DNA from: Capitella teleta
Taxonomy: Eukaryota; Annelida; Polychaeta; Capitellidae
Reading direction: 5' to 3'
Length of the DNA: 64,000 nt
NCBI GenBank assembly: GCA_000328365.1
Contig: KB305961.1
Span: forward strand, 121,178 to 185,177
In this document: positions 26,711-38,344 of the stretch, piece after piece
How the letters are laid out: each line of letters begins with the position of its first letter
Numbering within the stretch: position 1 is the stretch's first letter
The notes under the pieces: model-generated
What the model was told of the DNA's origin: nothing
Seen by the model: only the letters and a program-made list of their open reading frames with translations
Databases searched by the model: none
Position numbers and translations under genes: made by a program

Positions 26711-27610
26711 GCGCGAATTTCAGTTGAAGCATGCTAACATCTCTCTGGCCTCAGGGAATGTCGTCATGAATCTCTGTATGGTTGACTTGTGAGACATTAT
26801 AAGTATGGTTTGCCATTGGGTGCTTATATCAATTTGAAGCTGTTTTTCCTTTTGTTTTTTTCGGAACGGTATAAGAAGAGTGAAACACAGTTTTTGTTTT
26901 TAATCCTCCTTCTGGGCTCTTTATTCTTTCTTTGTCTTGCGATAGTAAATTTTTACATTTAATCCCCCCCCCCCTCCCTGAATAAAAAATAATTGTTTAA
27001 TTAATTAGTGATTTTTGCACGGCTTATAGTACGTAATCTTTTACTACCAATAATTCAATCTATTTCCGTGTACTTTTTCTTGTACTTTAGTTTGAATTTA
27101 TCCGCTAACATATAATTATACGGCAATTTTTTTTCTGCATTTTATTGGTATTTAATTCTTATATAATCATCCATCTGATATCTACATGCATATGTACTGG
27201 GGAAATAGTATATTATTTATATAGCTATATATGTATTTCACAATATTCCTCTCAAGAAAATATAGATTCAGTTGTTGTACATTGACTTTTCTGCATAATT
27301 ATTTAATCTAAACAATGCAAACATTTCCAGGAAAAAAAAAAACACAAAATGACCTCTTTTTTTTTTCTTTTTCAATTATATGAATATTCATGATGGTTTA
27401 ATGAATATGCATGAGGCTATTATCTCTGTTTACACTTGTCGTTCGTTTTTCGTCTTTCTTTGAATATTAAACAGTTTTGTTTCAACTTCGTCTTTACACA
27501 AATTTGACCTTTGACCCGATTCCCACGTGGGTTCAACCCGACCAATGAGCGACTCTTATGGATAATATTAACAACGCTGAAATTCAGTTTGTTATGAATA
27601 CATGTCCTGG
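26711..27610. other. AKT distal 3' UTR and AT-rich spacer
   Basis: AATAAA at 26981-26986 probably ends the long AKT transcript. The rest is AT-rich with C and A runs, and no supported gene. Confidence 0.4.
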
Positions 27611-27682
27611 TAGCTCCCCAAGCCGTAGCGTAGTGCACACACAACGGTGTGTAGGAACTGCTTCGCTACTCTTGGGGAGCTA
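27611..27682. repeat. 72-nt imperfect hairpin
   Basis: TAGCTCCCCAAG at the left pairs perfectly with CTTGGGGAGCTA at the right. Moving inward, GTAGCG pairs with CGCTAC, AGT with ACT, and ACACAC with GTGTGT. These are separated by small internal loops and closed by a 4-nt AACG loop. About 27 of 34 positions per arm pair. The size and shape are like a small pre-miRNA or a tiny foldback element. Confidence 0.6.
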
Positions 27683-27750
27683 GTGTCCTGGCTTCCGGAA
27701 AATTCGGTACATCAGAATATGCAAATACATCGGTCTATGAATGTCATACC

Positions 27751-27890
27751 AATCAGGTCAGCCAATGAGAATGTCGTACTAATTAGGTCAACCAATGAGA
27801 ATGCTATACTAATTAGGTCAACCAATGAGAATGCTTACTAATTAGGTCAGCCAATAAGAATACCATCCTAATTAGGTCAACCAATGAGAA
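27751..27890 (+). repeat. Five-copy 30-bp tandem repeat, each with a CCAAT box
   Basis: The unit AATTAGGTCAACCAATGAGA plus about 10 bases occurs five times. CCAAT cores start at 27762, 27792, 27822, 27851 and 27881 (spacing 30, 30, 29, 30). Four copies read CCAATGAG and one reads CCAATAAG; most match the NF-Y preference RRCCAATSR. The 30-bp period places the boxes on almost the same helical face. A partial degenerate unit may precede at about 27731. Confidence 0.8.
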
Positions 27891-28133
27891 GGGAGTAAGG
27901 ACTTCGTGCAATGCATGTTATGGGTCGATCCTACGTGATTTACTTCATGCCGAAATTGATTTTCCATTGAGCAGTCGAAGAAATCGGATAAAGATCCCTG
28001 GACCAGATGCTGGTATTCGATGAAATTGACTAGGAAACTATTGACAAAGACCTCTTCCTACCCAGACCGCCAGTTTTCTCTTGCTGTTCATTTCGTCGTC
28101 ATTCGCACATCACATGATCGAGGTCGCCACAGG

Positions 28134-28162
28134 CAGAGATCAGCTTTCGGAGCTGATCTCTG
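28134..28162. repeat. Perfect 12-bp hairpin, 5-nt loop
   Basis: CAGAGATCAGCT and AGCTGATCTCTG are perfect complements around the loop TTCGG. It does not match the histone 3' stem-loop consensus. No T-run or gene end is adjacent. Confidence 0.7.
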
Positions 28163-28479
28163 ATTCGCTGGCACATTAAAATACATGCAGTCTTAGTGCA
28201 GCCACGAATAGCGCAAAATACATTAGGTGGACAGAGGTTCTGAGTTCACCCACCAGACGGCGAAATCAGCGACGTCATCTACAAGCGAGCCATATGGAAA
28301 TACGCAGATGTTTAATTATATAGAGGAAGAATAATGAGAGTGGACATGTAGGTAAAAGCCTATGAGGGTGATATCTCTCGGCTCAAAAGCGAATTTTCCA
28401 AAGTCTGGGCGGCCAGGCTCGAGCACCATGCAGTCGCGGCTTAACATGTGCTTCCCCTATACACGTACATCTCTATCTG

Positions 28480-28884
28480 TCTGAAAAAGGACCGAAAATC
28501 GCTGTTAACACGGTCATATCATTTTACGACAGAGAGCGACAGCTTAAAAATTTACAAGATATAGAGAGGCAACCACCATAAATATGTTGTGAAAATTTCA
28601 AAGCAATATTTCAGAATATTACAGAGTTATTCGACTTTTTCACAGCAAACAATCCCTGGACTCCATGTGGAGACAGCTATAGCAATCGCTTAAAAACGAA
28701 AACGTTTCTGATCATGTTTGACAAAAGGCGAATAACTCTGCAATTCTACGCGATATTGATTTGAAATTTCCCACAGCATATGCATGTTATTTGCGTCTTT
28801 ATACCTTGTAAATTTTCAAGTTTTCGCTCTTTGGAGTAAAAAGATATGACCATGTTAACCACGATTTTCGGTTATTTTTCAGCT
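28480..28884. repeat. About 400-bp imperfect palindrome (foldback)
   Basis: The left arm (CCGAAAATCGCTGTTAACAC from 28492) matches the reverse complement of the right arm (CCGAAAATCGTGGTTAACAT ending 28871). Similarity continues inward: GGTCATATC.TTTTAC, AGAGCGA, AAAATTTACAAG, GAAATTTCAAA.CAATAT and AGAGTTATTCG. It runs for about 190 bases per arm to a centre near 28670 (CTCCATGTGGAG). Arms are roughly 75-80 percent alike by eye. It could be a foldback transposon or two head-to-head copies of one repeat. Confidence 0.7.
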
Positions 28885-28925
28885 CTGTAATTATTTTAGC
28901 TCTGTTTTAGCTCTGGGGAAACACG

Positions 28926-29650
28926 TTAAAGGGAGGGAGAACTGGTTAAAAATAGACTTTGAGTCGTTATTTGATGCACCAAAAATGATTCCTATGCCTG
29001 GCCCACACAAGAAATATCATCGCTAACGATTTTACGGGAGATATATTGCTAACTAGGCGTGACGTCAGACGCTGTGATGAAACACCGAGTTGCCCATCTT
29101 TTACAATGGGCCTCGTCATATCAGCGTGTCCTGCGACTAAACCCATGGATATTTTTTTTATTTTATTTTCGGAAATAGATAGAATAACCATTTTGCCACC
29201 AGTCAATCGCGAAAAAAAAAAAAACAAAAAAAAAAACCACTATATTTTTCGCTATTTTTCTTATTTTAATAAGCGATTTTATAGGACACCTACCATGGTT
29301 TCTCATCCTGAAACAGTAAAAAGGTCAGCCAGAGTGCACCACGCATGCGCTTTCGTTTCGTAAACAACAAAGATGTCCTTTTATGGCGAAGATTATCTGC
29401 TCTGATTGGCTGAAATCGATAGCTTCACGAGGGCAACGGGACCAATCACGGCAAGCCCTCGGCTGACCCTTGCCTCCTATACTTCGCAATGGAAGCCATT
29501 CTCCGATAGGCGCAATGCTAACCCCGATATTCGGAATGCATTATTTCCTTACGGTTGCATCCGGGCATGGTGTTTTTGGCACGGAATGCTATCAATTGGT
29601 GCTATGAGTCAATAGAACATCACTTAAAATTCAGTTCCCCATCCCTTTAA
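28926..29650. mobile_element. 725-bp non-autonomous TIR element flanked by TTAA
   Basis: The left end, TTAAAGGGAGGGAGAACTG, and the right end, CAGTTCCCCATCCCTTTAA, are inverted near-copies. TTAA sits at both extremes, which would fit a TTAA target as in piggyBac-type elements; a shorter TA or TWA target cannot be excluded. The inside has no transposase I recognise, so it is a MITE. Confidence 0.6.
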
Positions 29651-29767
29651 TAATTAACAATGTTTAATGAAAATTGCTCAAAGTGCGCAATTTTTTCCTT
29701 CTGTACACACCCGTACTTGATAATTATATTGCTAATTTATTCCAGGAGATGTTTTCCAAATATTCTA

Positions 29768-30118
29768 GGGCTGATTCCAGAAAGAAACTTAACTTTGGGA
29801 CTTAAGTTAAGTCCCCCAGGCGTTAAGTTAAGTTTTCAAGCTAAGTCAATTCCACAAGCGCATTTTTGCTGAACTTAACTTAAGTAGCGTAAGTCGGATT
29901 TGGCTATCTGCCAAGGAATGTATAAGACATGGCGAGACATTTGATCAGTGGTAAACGTACCTTACAACATGACCTTTATGAACTGTTTATGATTTTTCCG
30001 AAACTTTATCGAAAACGAAAGCATCACAAACACGAAATGCGAGTGTATGGCGTCGTGAAAAGTGCTCTTTTCCCGCTTTACAATCATAACGTTTTTTGTT
30101 TTGTATTTTTCATAACGC

Positions 30119-30178
<60 letters not shown>

Positions 30179-30368
30179 GATGCCTTCCACATTGCTCCTG
30201 TCTGGAAGGCTCCTTCTAGGTATAATAAGTGTGATTTAAGTCAGGTGGAGAGGTCACTTAAGTTTTGCAGGGTCTAGAGGACTTAAGTTTGTTTCTGGAA
30301 TCGTTTTAGTCAACTTAACTCCTCCCGAACTTAGTTTTACCACTCAAGTTTCTTTCTGGAATCAGCCC
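29768..30368. mobile_element. 600-bp non-autonomous TIR element
   Basis: The left end GGGCTGATTCCAGAAAGAAA and the right end TTTCTTTCTGGAATCAGCCC are a perfect 20-bp inverted repeat. AAGTTAAG-type subterminal motifs lie inside both ends. The interior holds a TTA repeat plus poly-T (30120-30177) and no recognised transposase. The target duplication is unclear. Confidence 0.7.
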
Positions 30369-30640
30369 CAGTTCCTTAAAATTCGAATTGGCGCTCGAGG
30401 CCGTGGGCAATTATGAAAATTCGCTCACTGGGCGACAGACCAGCGTTCACGCGACATGTGCACTCATTATTCTTCTTTTTTGGTCTAACATGAGCTATCT
30501 CCTGTGATTAGTTTTCTTTGAAATTTTGTGATAGTAATCATGCTCAAATTTGGGTATAGTACAACACAACTAATAGCGTTTCTTTTGCACCTGAAGAACA
30601 ACAGATCGAACATAAAGCCAGCGAGTACAGTGTATATTAT

Positions 30641-30646
30641 TTTATT
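30641..30646 (-). terminator. ASPG poly(A) signal
   Basis: AATAAA on the minus strand, 126 nt after the asparaginase stop codon; it is the first canonical hexamer on that strand. Confidence 0.55.
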
Positions 30647-30771
30647 ACATAATTATTATGTACAAATGTACTCATACAAATGAACATACATGTATACGTG
30701 TACTACAAGTAAACATTTATAGTCTGTTCAAGAATTGAAGTTTGTGCGCCTTCAGTAGTGTGTTCAATTGG

Positions 30772-33700
30772 TCACTCTGTGGGCAGTGCGTGACCTTTGA
30801 GGCGTGTGACGATGGCAAGATCACACGTGCACTCTGCTTGACCAAGGGCCGTTTGACCAAAACGATCCTTGACCAATGGATCAGCTCCATGGCTCATCAG
30901 ATAGTCCACCTTGGACATGTCCTGTATGGCCACAGCCTGCAAAAGAAAACAAGAAATCAGTCAGAGACGTGAACAGGAAAATTTTGGAGAGCAATTAAAG
31001 AAAGAAACAAATGAAAAAAAATAATATATATTAATGAAGAAAAAAAAAATAAAAATAAAGCATTATGAACTCAGAATGAATATATAGCGTTCTGTTCAAG
31101 TGATTATTGACAATCTCTAATGTTAAATATCATGTAAAATATTGATATGCATGATACCAAATGTGTCAATTATAATAATTCTGGCCTAGATTATATCTAT
31201 ACATTGATGTGATTTGATTCAATTAATATAAAGAATGATCATCATGAAGCAAGCTATATGTTAAATTAGATTGTGACCATCTTTGTACATTCACAGATTT
31301 TCGTGCTAAATAATGAGGCAATAAATTATTGTAATAGATTAACGAGACACTAATGGCAATGATTATCTTTAATTGTGTGTAATTAAATAATACGCCTCAT
31401 AACGACCTTGAACTTATAATTACCTAATTACTAATTATTATAAGATAGAACAATACTATTATCAAATATCACTAAACATTACAGAGTGATATTGTGGTTG
31501 ATGAAGAAGTTACATTAGTTTGAAGAGTCACATTTTCACATTTTAGACTATTACGCAATAATTATGCAATTGAGCATGTAAAGTATTCAGCTCACTTTCA
31601 TTGATAATGATAAACTGACTAATTCAACGAAAAAATGAGAACGTTATGATCAATATTCTTATGAGATAGGTGATTGTGAACTGTTTCAGGTCATTGTGAC
31701 CTTGACATTTATGACCTTTGACTTGCAAAATTCTCTCGAACACGGATATTGTCAATCCTGACAGATGTGTGAAAAATGAAAGATGATCCGATAGTTAGTT
31801 ACGGAGAAACGGTTGACCAAAATTTGTACTAAGTTTTTCCTAAAATATACAATGTATTTCGATTCACACGACAGCGAGATGAATGGACAACTGACCAAGT
31901 GGAGAGGAGTTCGACCATCGTAATCTCCCTGGTTGAGGTCAGCGCCGGCCAATCGCCATGCTTCTAATGCATTCACTGGAGTATTGACCACAGCTCTGTA
32001 TGAATTGCATTACAATGGACAGGTATTCGCACAAGCACCTCATCACTCACTCGCACAGCAACGTGCCTTGAGAGGTCGGTGGCAACGTCAAATGCGCTCC
32101 GGCGGCCGTCAGCAGTTTGATGACCTCGATCTTATCGAAGCGCACCGCGTCGTCGAGAGGGGCGTGGCCGTACCTGTCTCTCAGGTGCACAGGTGCTCCC
32201 CAATCCAACAGGTAATGTACTGTGTCCGTGTGGCCCTCGGACGCTGCTATGTGCAGCGGCGTCCGTCCGTCGTAATCACTCAGGTTGAACGTAGCACCCT
32301 GTTGAATTACGTAACAGAAATAGTGTTGCGTAACACTGATGCGACTCACCGCGTGTCTCAGTTGCTCCAGAGCGTCGATGTTTCCATCGCGAGAGGCGGC
32401 GCACAGCAGGTAAGGGAAGATGGCGTCCTTCAGGGTGCCCACCTCCTGGGAGGAACTCAACCTCATCGTCTCAGCCAGGCGACTGATGAGGGGAAGATGC
32501 ACCAGCGCGTCGTCCTTCTCTGTTGCCACAGACATCTCTCCGCGGAGATTCTTTGCCATCAACTGACGTCATAAATGGTTCAATTCAAAGCAATATTATC
32601 AGCGGAGCAGAAGTCTAACCTTGCGTAATTCTGAGATTGTTTTGTTCTTTTTACCGAGCAGATAACTCAGCTTCATCAGCGCTGCTTCAACCGTCATGTC
32701 GGACCCTGGAATCACTCCAATTTCCTCAAGCTCCTGTCCATGGTATAATAAACATTTTGACCTGTGATGGACTGGATAAACTGACCTTTCCGACTGAGTA
32801 TAGCGCAGACACGGCTCCCGTTGAGCACTGTGTGCAATTGACAATGATGATGCCTCTAGCCGTAGCCTCTTTCAGCACGTTCATGAGGTCCAGGCGAGCC
32901 GTGGGTCCATTACCCGCTCCGTATGTCTGCAGCACTACGCCTTGCATTGGAGGTTGCAGAAACGCGCTTACCTGAAACGCGGTGTAAACATCATATTCAA
33001 ACAATTCTGCTCAGATTTGCGCACTGTAGCTTCGGTGATGCTCGGGAAAAGTCGGAGCACTCCGACGTTTGGGCACATGTCGAAATTAACGCAGAATTTA
33101 TGAAGTCCCCTGTGACGAAAAACTGCTTCCCATGAAACTGGGTTCAGAAATGAATAAAGAGAGAGAGGAAAAATTGAATACATATATCTTATATATATTT
33201 TTTTATTATTATTATTTCTCATACCATTAATATTGATGTCCATCGTAACCAATGGTTCCATGTTTGGCGATTTGAACGCGTCGAATGATTCGGCGTTCGC
33301 TTTTGTGCAGCGGTTTCCACGCATCAGAACATTATTAAAATAAATAGTAACCTAAATAAAAAATAGAAAATAGAAAAAAAAAACAACATTAACCTGATTA
33401 ATATGATCAGTCTATACCTCTGGAATGTGGTAACAACCGGCAAGGATTAGCGCCCCTAAGAAGTTATCTCGTCCGTCGCTCCTGGTTTCAAAAATCGGGA
33501 TCTGTAATTGAGAATAATCTCGTTGTTATGGCTACGTGCATGGTTGCTATGACAACAAACCTGTGACCCAGTGAGGATGACTGGTTTGCCGAGGTTCTTC
33601 AGCATGAACGAAAGGGCTGAAGCCGTGAACGCCATCGTGTCGGTTCCATGCAGAATTACGAACGCATCATATTCGTGATAGGATTTCTGTGATCAAGCGT

Positions 33701-35384
33701 TGAATACGTTCATAATGAAGTCAGTCAAAGTTCATATCAGTTATCGTAAGTTTGAGATTTTTATTTTATTATTTTTCTATGGTAAGCCAAACTGCGCTTA
33801 CTTCGATATCGGTGGCGAGAAGTGCGTAGTCTGCGTATGTCATGTTAGATGAATCGAGAAGGGGGTCGTACTCGGATACGCTGTAAATAATTCGACTGCC
33901 GTTCTTCTGTCGCCTGTACCCGAAAATAATATATATTGAATGCATTACAAGGTCATTAGGTCATTAGGTCGTACTCACGGCATGCAAAGAGCGGCTTCGT
34001 TATCGACAGTTTCTAAGAAATGATGAGCATAACTTGTGTCGTGGAAAATTGGAAGTTTGCGTAACTCCTGCACGAGGAATTTAGGCTCGGGTGAGTAGGC
34101 TGAGGGGAGAGAATGGGGCTGCTATATTAGATTTAATTGTGATATTGTATCACATGATGTAACCTGAACGCCATGGTTACATAATCACTCCTTTTATCGA
34201 GGTGGACATAGAAAGGCGAGTGATCACTCTGACCTCACGAGACACAATTCTGCGATTCGAGTTTCAAAAGAACAAGGAACGAAATGATAAAGTTTTACAG
34301 AGGCTCGCATCCGCATCAATAAATAAGAAGCACCTCTGTTGAAAAAGCACCGCTGGTTACCATGGTGATAATAATGTATTTATATGTGTGAAGATGTCAC
34401 TTGCCCGGGGAGTGGGCAGGACACACATTCTCCGTCTAATTGGCCAGCATCGCGATCGAGTCCCTGTCGTAGGCAGCCTTTTGGGCTAGCCAAGGAATCA
34501 CGAACTGCTCTGGATACGTCAAGTGGCCGCTGGTCGACGGAGAACTCCCCGATTTCCAACAAACACTTCTATTGGGGAAATCGAGAACAGGTGGAGATTC
34601 ATTCAAGGGTGCGGGCTTTTTACAGCCCACCTTCACAACGTGAGGTTACGTAACAACATCGTAATTACATCAAAATAAGGTGTCACAGGTGGTCAGGCAA
34701 AATGAGAAACCAATTCCACATTTAAATTGGTTTGGGGACAGGGGTGACTGTGACAAAAATTCGGGAGAATTCGTCGTCGGAAGTTTTTCGATAGCCCACC
34801 AAAAAAGGGCTTTCTTTTTCCTGCTATTAGTCTATTGTGTAAATTAATATTTATATACACCTACAATATTGTTGACAATTTTTGCATAAACTTTTGATTA
34901 CAACACCGGAGTTGAGACTGAATTGAATATCAACTTATTGCGCAACAAATAGGTCACCTATAGAATTGGGTTACACCCAAGAATACTACCGACTTGCGTT
35001 TTTGATGCGCATATTCACAAATGCCATATTTCAAGGAAGCTTCAAGGAAGTTTTAATCTCAGATTATTGGAAGCGCGTGGTTATTTTTCCCCACCTCTCA
35101 TTACTTCATAGAACGACTGAATCTACATTTATAGAGTACTCGACTCTTGGAAATATATCAACTCCGACTAAACATGATGCTCAATTAACTATTCACGTAG
35201 ATCAGTAAGAAAACAACTTGTAACCATAGTAACTCGCACCTTTAGAGGGACCTCTGTTCGCCATGCCAATTGTACCGCCAGTGTACAACACCTTGACCTT
35301 CGATACATTTCCTCCAACGTCATCCCCGATGACATCCTCGTGTTCTTTCTTCGGTTCGTCATCTTCTCCGACATTCGGCGCCAT
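30772..35384 (-). CDS. ASPG: L-asparaginase with C-terminal ankyrin repeats
   Basis: This is a cytosolic type-I-like asparaginase (60-kDa lysophospholipase family), hydrolysing asparagine to aspartate and ammonia. Exons in coding order: 35384-35240, 34099-33979, 33913-33802, 33686-33561, 33501-33418, 33351-33225, 33137-33025, 32971-32786, 32733-32620, 32562-32350, 32298-32051, 31995-31896, 30936-30772; phases close, giving 617 residues against about 573 in human. Catalytic features are [10 protein letters not shown] (nucleophile Thr), [20 protein letters not shown] and [10 protein letters not shown] with the active-site Lys. The asparaginase part runs to about residue 385 (KNLRGEM). Ankyrin repeats then occupy about 430-600 ([30 protein letters not shown]). 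The N-terminal 30 residues are acidic. Introns are mostly 50-130 nt, except the first (1.14 kb) and the last (959 bp). Exon 7 ends at a weak GTGCGC donor. Confidence 0.94.
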
Positions 35385-36951
35385 TTAGCTCCTTCGCACG
35401 TTTTTCTCGAATTCCTCTCAGCGGAAAAGGTGAAACTTTGATATTATAAAGTTGCGCGATCCACTTATGACCAGTCAGAGGGGTTAAAACCGGAATCGGA
35501 ATTTGTGTCACAGCGTTAAATGCCGCACGTGCGTCGATTGTGTTAGCCGGTGTTTCACACTTTGCGCTGGGGTTTATAACACTTATGGGGGGGGGGGCGG
35601 GGGTTTCTTATCAAACCAAACTCTGGTTCATGCTTCTGGTTAGGACCAAGTCTCGGTCACGGATGATGAGCACGAGAAATGAGACGAGATCTCGCTAGTC
35701 TCACAGTGGAGTTTGTATGCTACAACATTGTTGTCAAGATAAACATAACCAAATCTCGTGTGGTTTGAGAGGAACCAGAGTCCGGTTACGAGACTACAGC
35801 GGGATTCGGCCCAAACCCGTAACTCGAACCAGAGTTCGGTTCGAGAATAAAAACACGGCCACGGTTTGCTGGTTTTTCTCTTCTTCCAAGATGGCGGCTT
35901 CACCGCATGTCTCGTGCGAATTGCTCTGGTAGAAACAAGCCTTATGTTTTCAGGAGTATTGGTTCACGGAACTCGAAATGCTCAGACAATGCTCAAGACA
36001 AATGCTTCTTTGAATACCGACGAGAACCGACCGTAATATGTCGGTTTTTTTGTTCGCTATTTTCCCCAGACGTCCTTGGTTAAATTGCACCTGGGTCCAC
36101 GTAGTAGGCCCACCTGCCAAGAGCAAAGATATGGATTGGCTCAATGATATGAAATGCCGAATGGAGAAAGCGTGTTTCACTCATGGTCACGTGATAGGCG
36201 AAATAAATTACATCTGAATTTGCATGATATCGATCATAAATTCATGGAATTTAAATCATTGTGAGCTGTTTTGTGTTTTCAGCGACACTGCCCTCAAATT
36301 GCGACAAACACGTGTGAAGCACATGCAAATGAAACGCCCCTCTTCACTACTAGTCTTTAGTTGCGTCAAAAACCAACACATCAATAAAATAATACAGTAA
36401 AATTATATATAGATTGGTATATGTAGATTCATGGTCGAAATGCCTATATTATGTGTGATTATTGCATATACCAGTAGGTAATTGTAAAGAAGAACATCTA
36501 GTCTGCCAATTGTAGAGAAAAAAAAAACACAAAAATAGATACAATCCTCCACAATCGCACATATGCAGTTAAACGGGTAGAATCACCATCATTTGGTTCC
36601 AAATTTTTACCACCAACTTATTACATAACGCCTCAGATTTCGAATCACGCGATTTCGACATCTGTGCACGCGACGCAGCGTAAATGACGTCCAAATGCGA
36701 GCTCATGATTATTCATGAGCCCCTCGTGACGTCACGGGTGGAACTCTAAGTATTCTCTCACAGGTTGTTGCATGCTGAGGAATTTGCGCGACAGCAGTCC
36801 ACTGTACATTTGGTCATTTATGGATGCGTCTATCGAAAATGAGAGTGGAAATCAACTTAATGAACTCAAAGCTCCAAAAAGTTCTAGATATATTCCCCCG
36901 GGAAGCCGCCAGCCGTCCCTTAGATAATATTACATAATAATATTATACGTA
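35385..36951. other. Spacer between ASPG and the transposon stack
   Basis: The first few hundred bases are the likely ASPG promoter side, with no site I can name. There is a G-run near 35588-35600. No supported gene. Confidence 0.4.
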
Positions 36952-37738
36952 CTCAGGTGCAAAAGAAACGCAACTCATGGGTTATGTCAGCACCACATTC
37001 GGGGTTTGCATTGCATAGACACGAATTTGTGCGCACAGATTCCCGAAAGTTCCAAGAAAACAAATGGAATTAACCTGGTTTAATTGGAGAAACACTCGAC
37101 AAGGGGTCAAAATAAGTACGTTCGATTTTCGTGGTCAGATATTTCAAGTGCTCGGACTCCTACGCTAATAACACATGAGAGGATTTTTGGGCCAAATTTC
37201 TCCGTGAGCCTCACAACCCTGCCCTGTTCGGGATATTCGTAACCCGGTTTATGGGGTTCTGAGCCCCTATCTCCCCTCCCTGAGCCGATATCAGACGTTT
37301 CTCTGTAGATATTGGTCAGATTGGGCCATTCATAGTCCTGAGCTCTTCGGATTTGTCAGTCCTGTTGGTTTCCTGTTATGACTATTATGATTATCACTAT
37401 TGAATTGATGCGGCAGAATTCATGGATCAATAACGATAGAAATTCAATTTCGGATCGCGTATCAAATTGACAGTTTTCGAATGAGCATTATGTGGGGGCT
37501 TGATTTGTACCCCAAAGCAGAGATTAACTTAATGCTTAAGGTATTTATAGACCAGCGCGTTTCTTTTGGGAGTCCCGTCTACTAGATAACAAAGATCGAG
37601 TACTTCTCGTAATGTCTAATTTTGGTAACTACTGCATTGGAATCTGACCCCAAATTACAGGGGAGGGATGCGACCGACCAATATCTACAGAGAACATTTT
37701 TATATCGGCTCAGGTAGGAGAGATTGGGGCTCAGATCT

Positions 37739-37774
<36 letters not shown>

Positions 37775-38169
37775 CCCCGAATCCGGAATTCGAATATCCG
37801 ACTTTTGCAGCAAAATAATGCTCACCCATACCTTGCTATGGTCATCGCAGACTTCTTGATGAAGGAAAATGAACTCACGGCATTGTCATGGTTGGCACAT
37901 CCCCCAATTTGTCACTAAATGATCATTTATGGGATGAACTGAAATTCCTCATCGCCTCCCGTCTCCCCACAGCAGAAATCGAGCTGATTAAGGGCTGTGC
38001 CAACATCCCACACGGCAGGGTTTAGGGCAGGGGTCGGAATCTCATATTGGACGGAGGGCCGGATGAGGATAAAGCCACATGGCAAATAAGAGGCCAGACC
38101 AGTTAATATACTGTAATAGCTAATTAATTGCAGTGTTTATTCTAGTAGTATTACAAGGCAGGATTTTTC

Positions 38170-38344
<175 letters not shown>

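Noticed and set aside
27751-27890. Possible CRISPR-like array
   Set aside because: Units are contiguous with no spacers, and the locus is animal nuclear DNA; it is a tandem repeat.
28134-28162. Histone-type 3' stem-loop
   Set aside because: Stem length and sequence do not match the histone consensus, and no histone gene is nearby.
31933-32574. 213-codon ORF on the plus strand
   Set aside because: Antisense to two asparaginase exons and their intron; no motif of its own.
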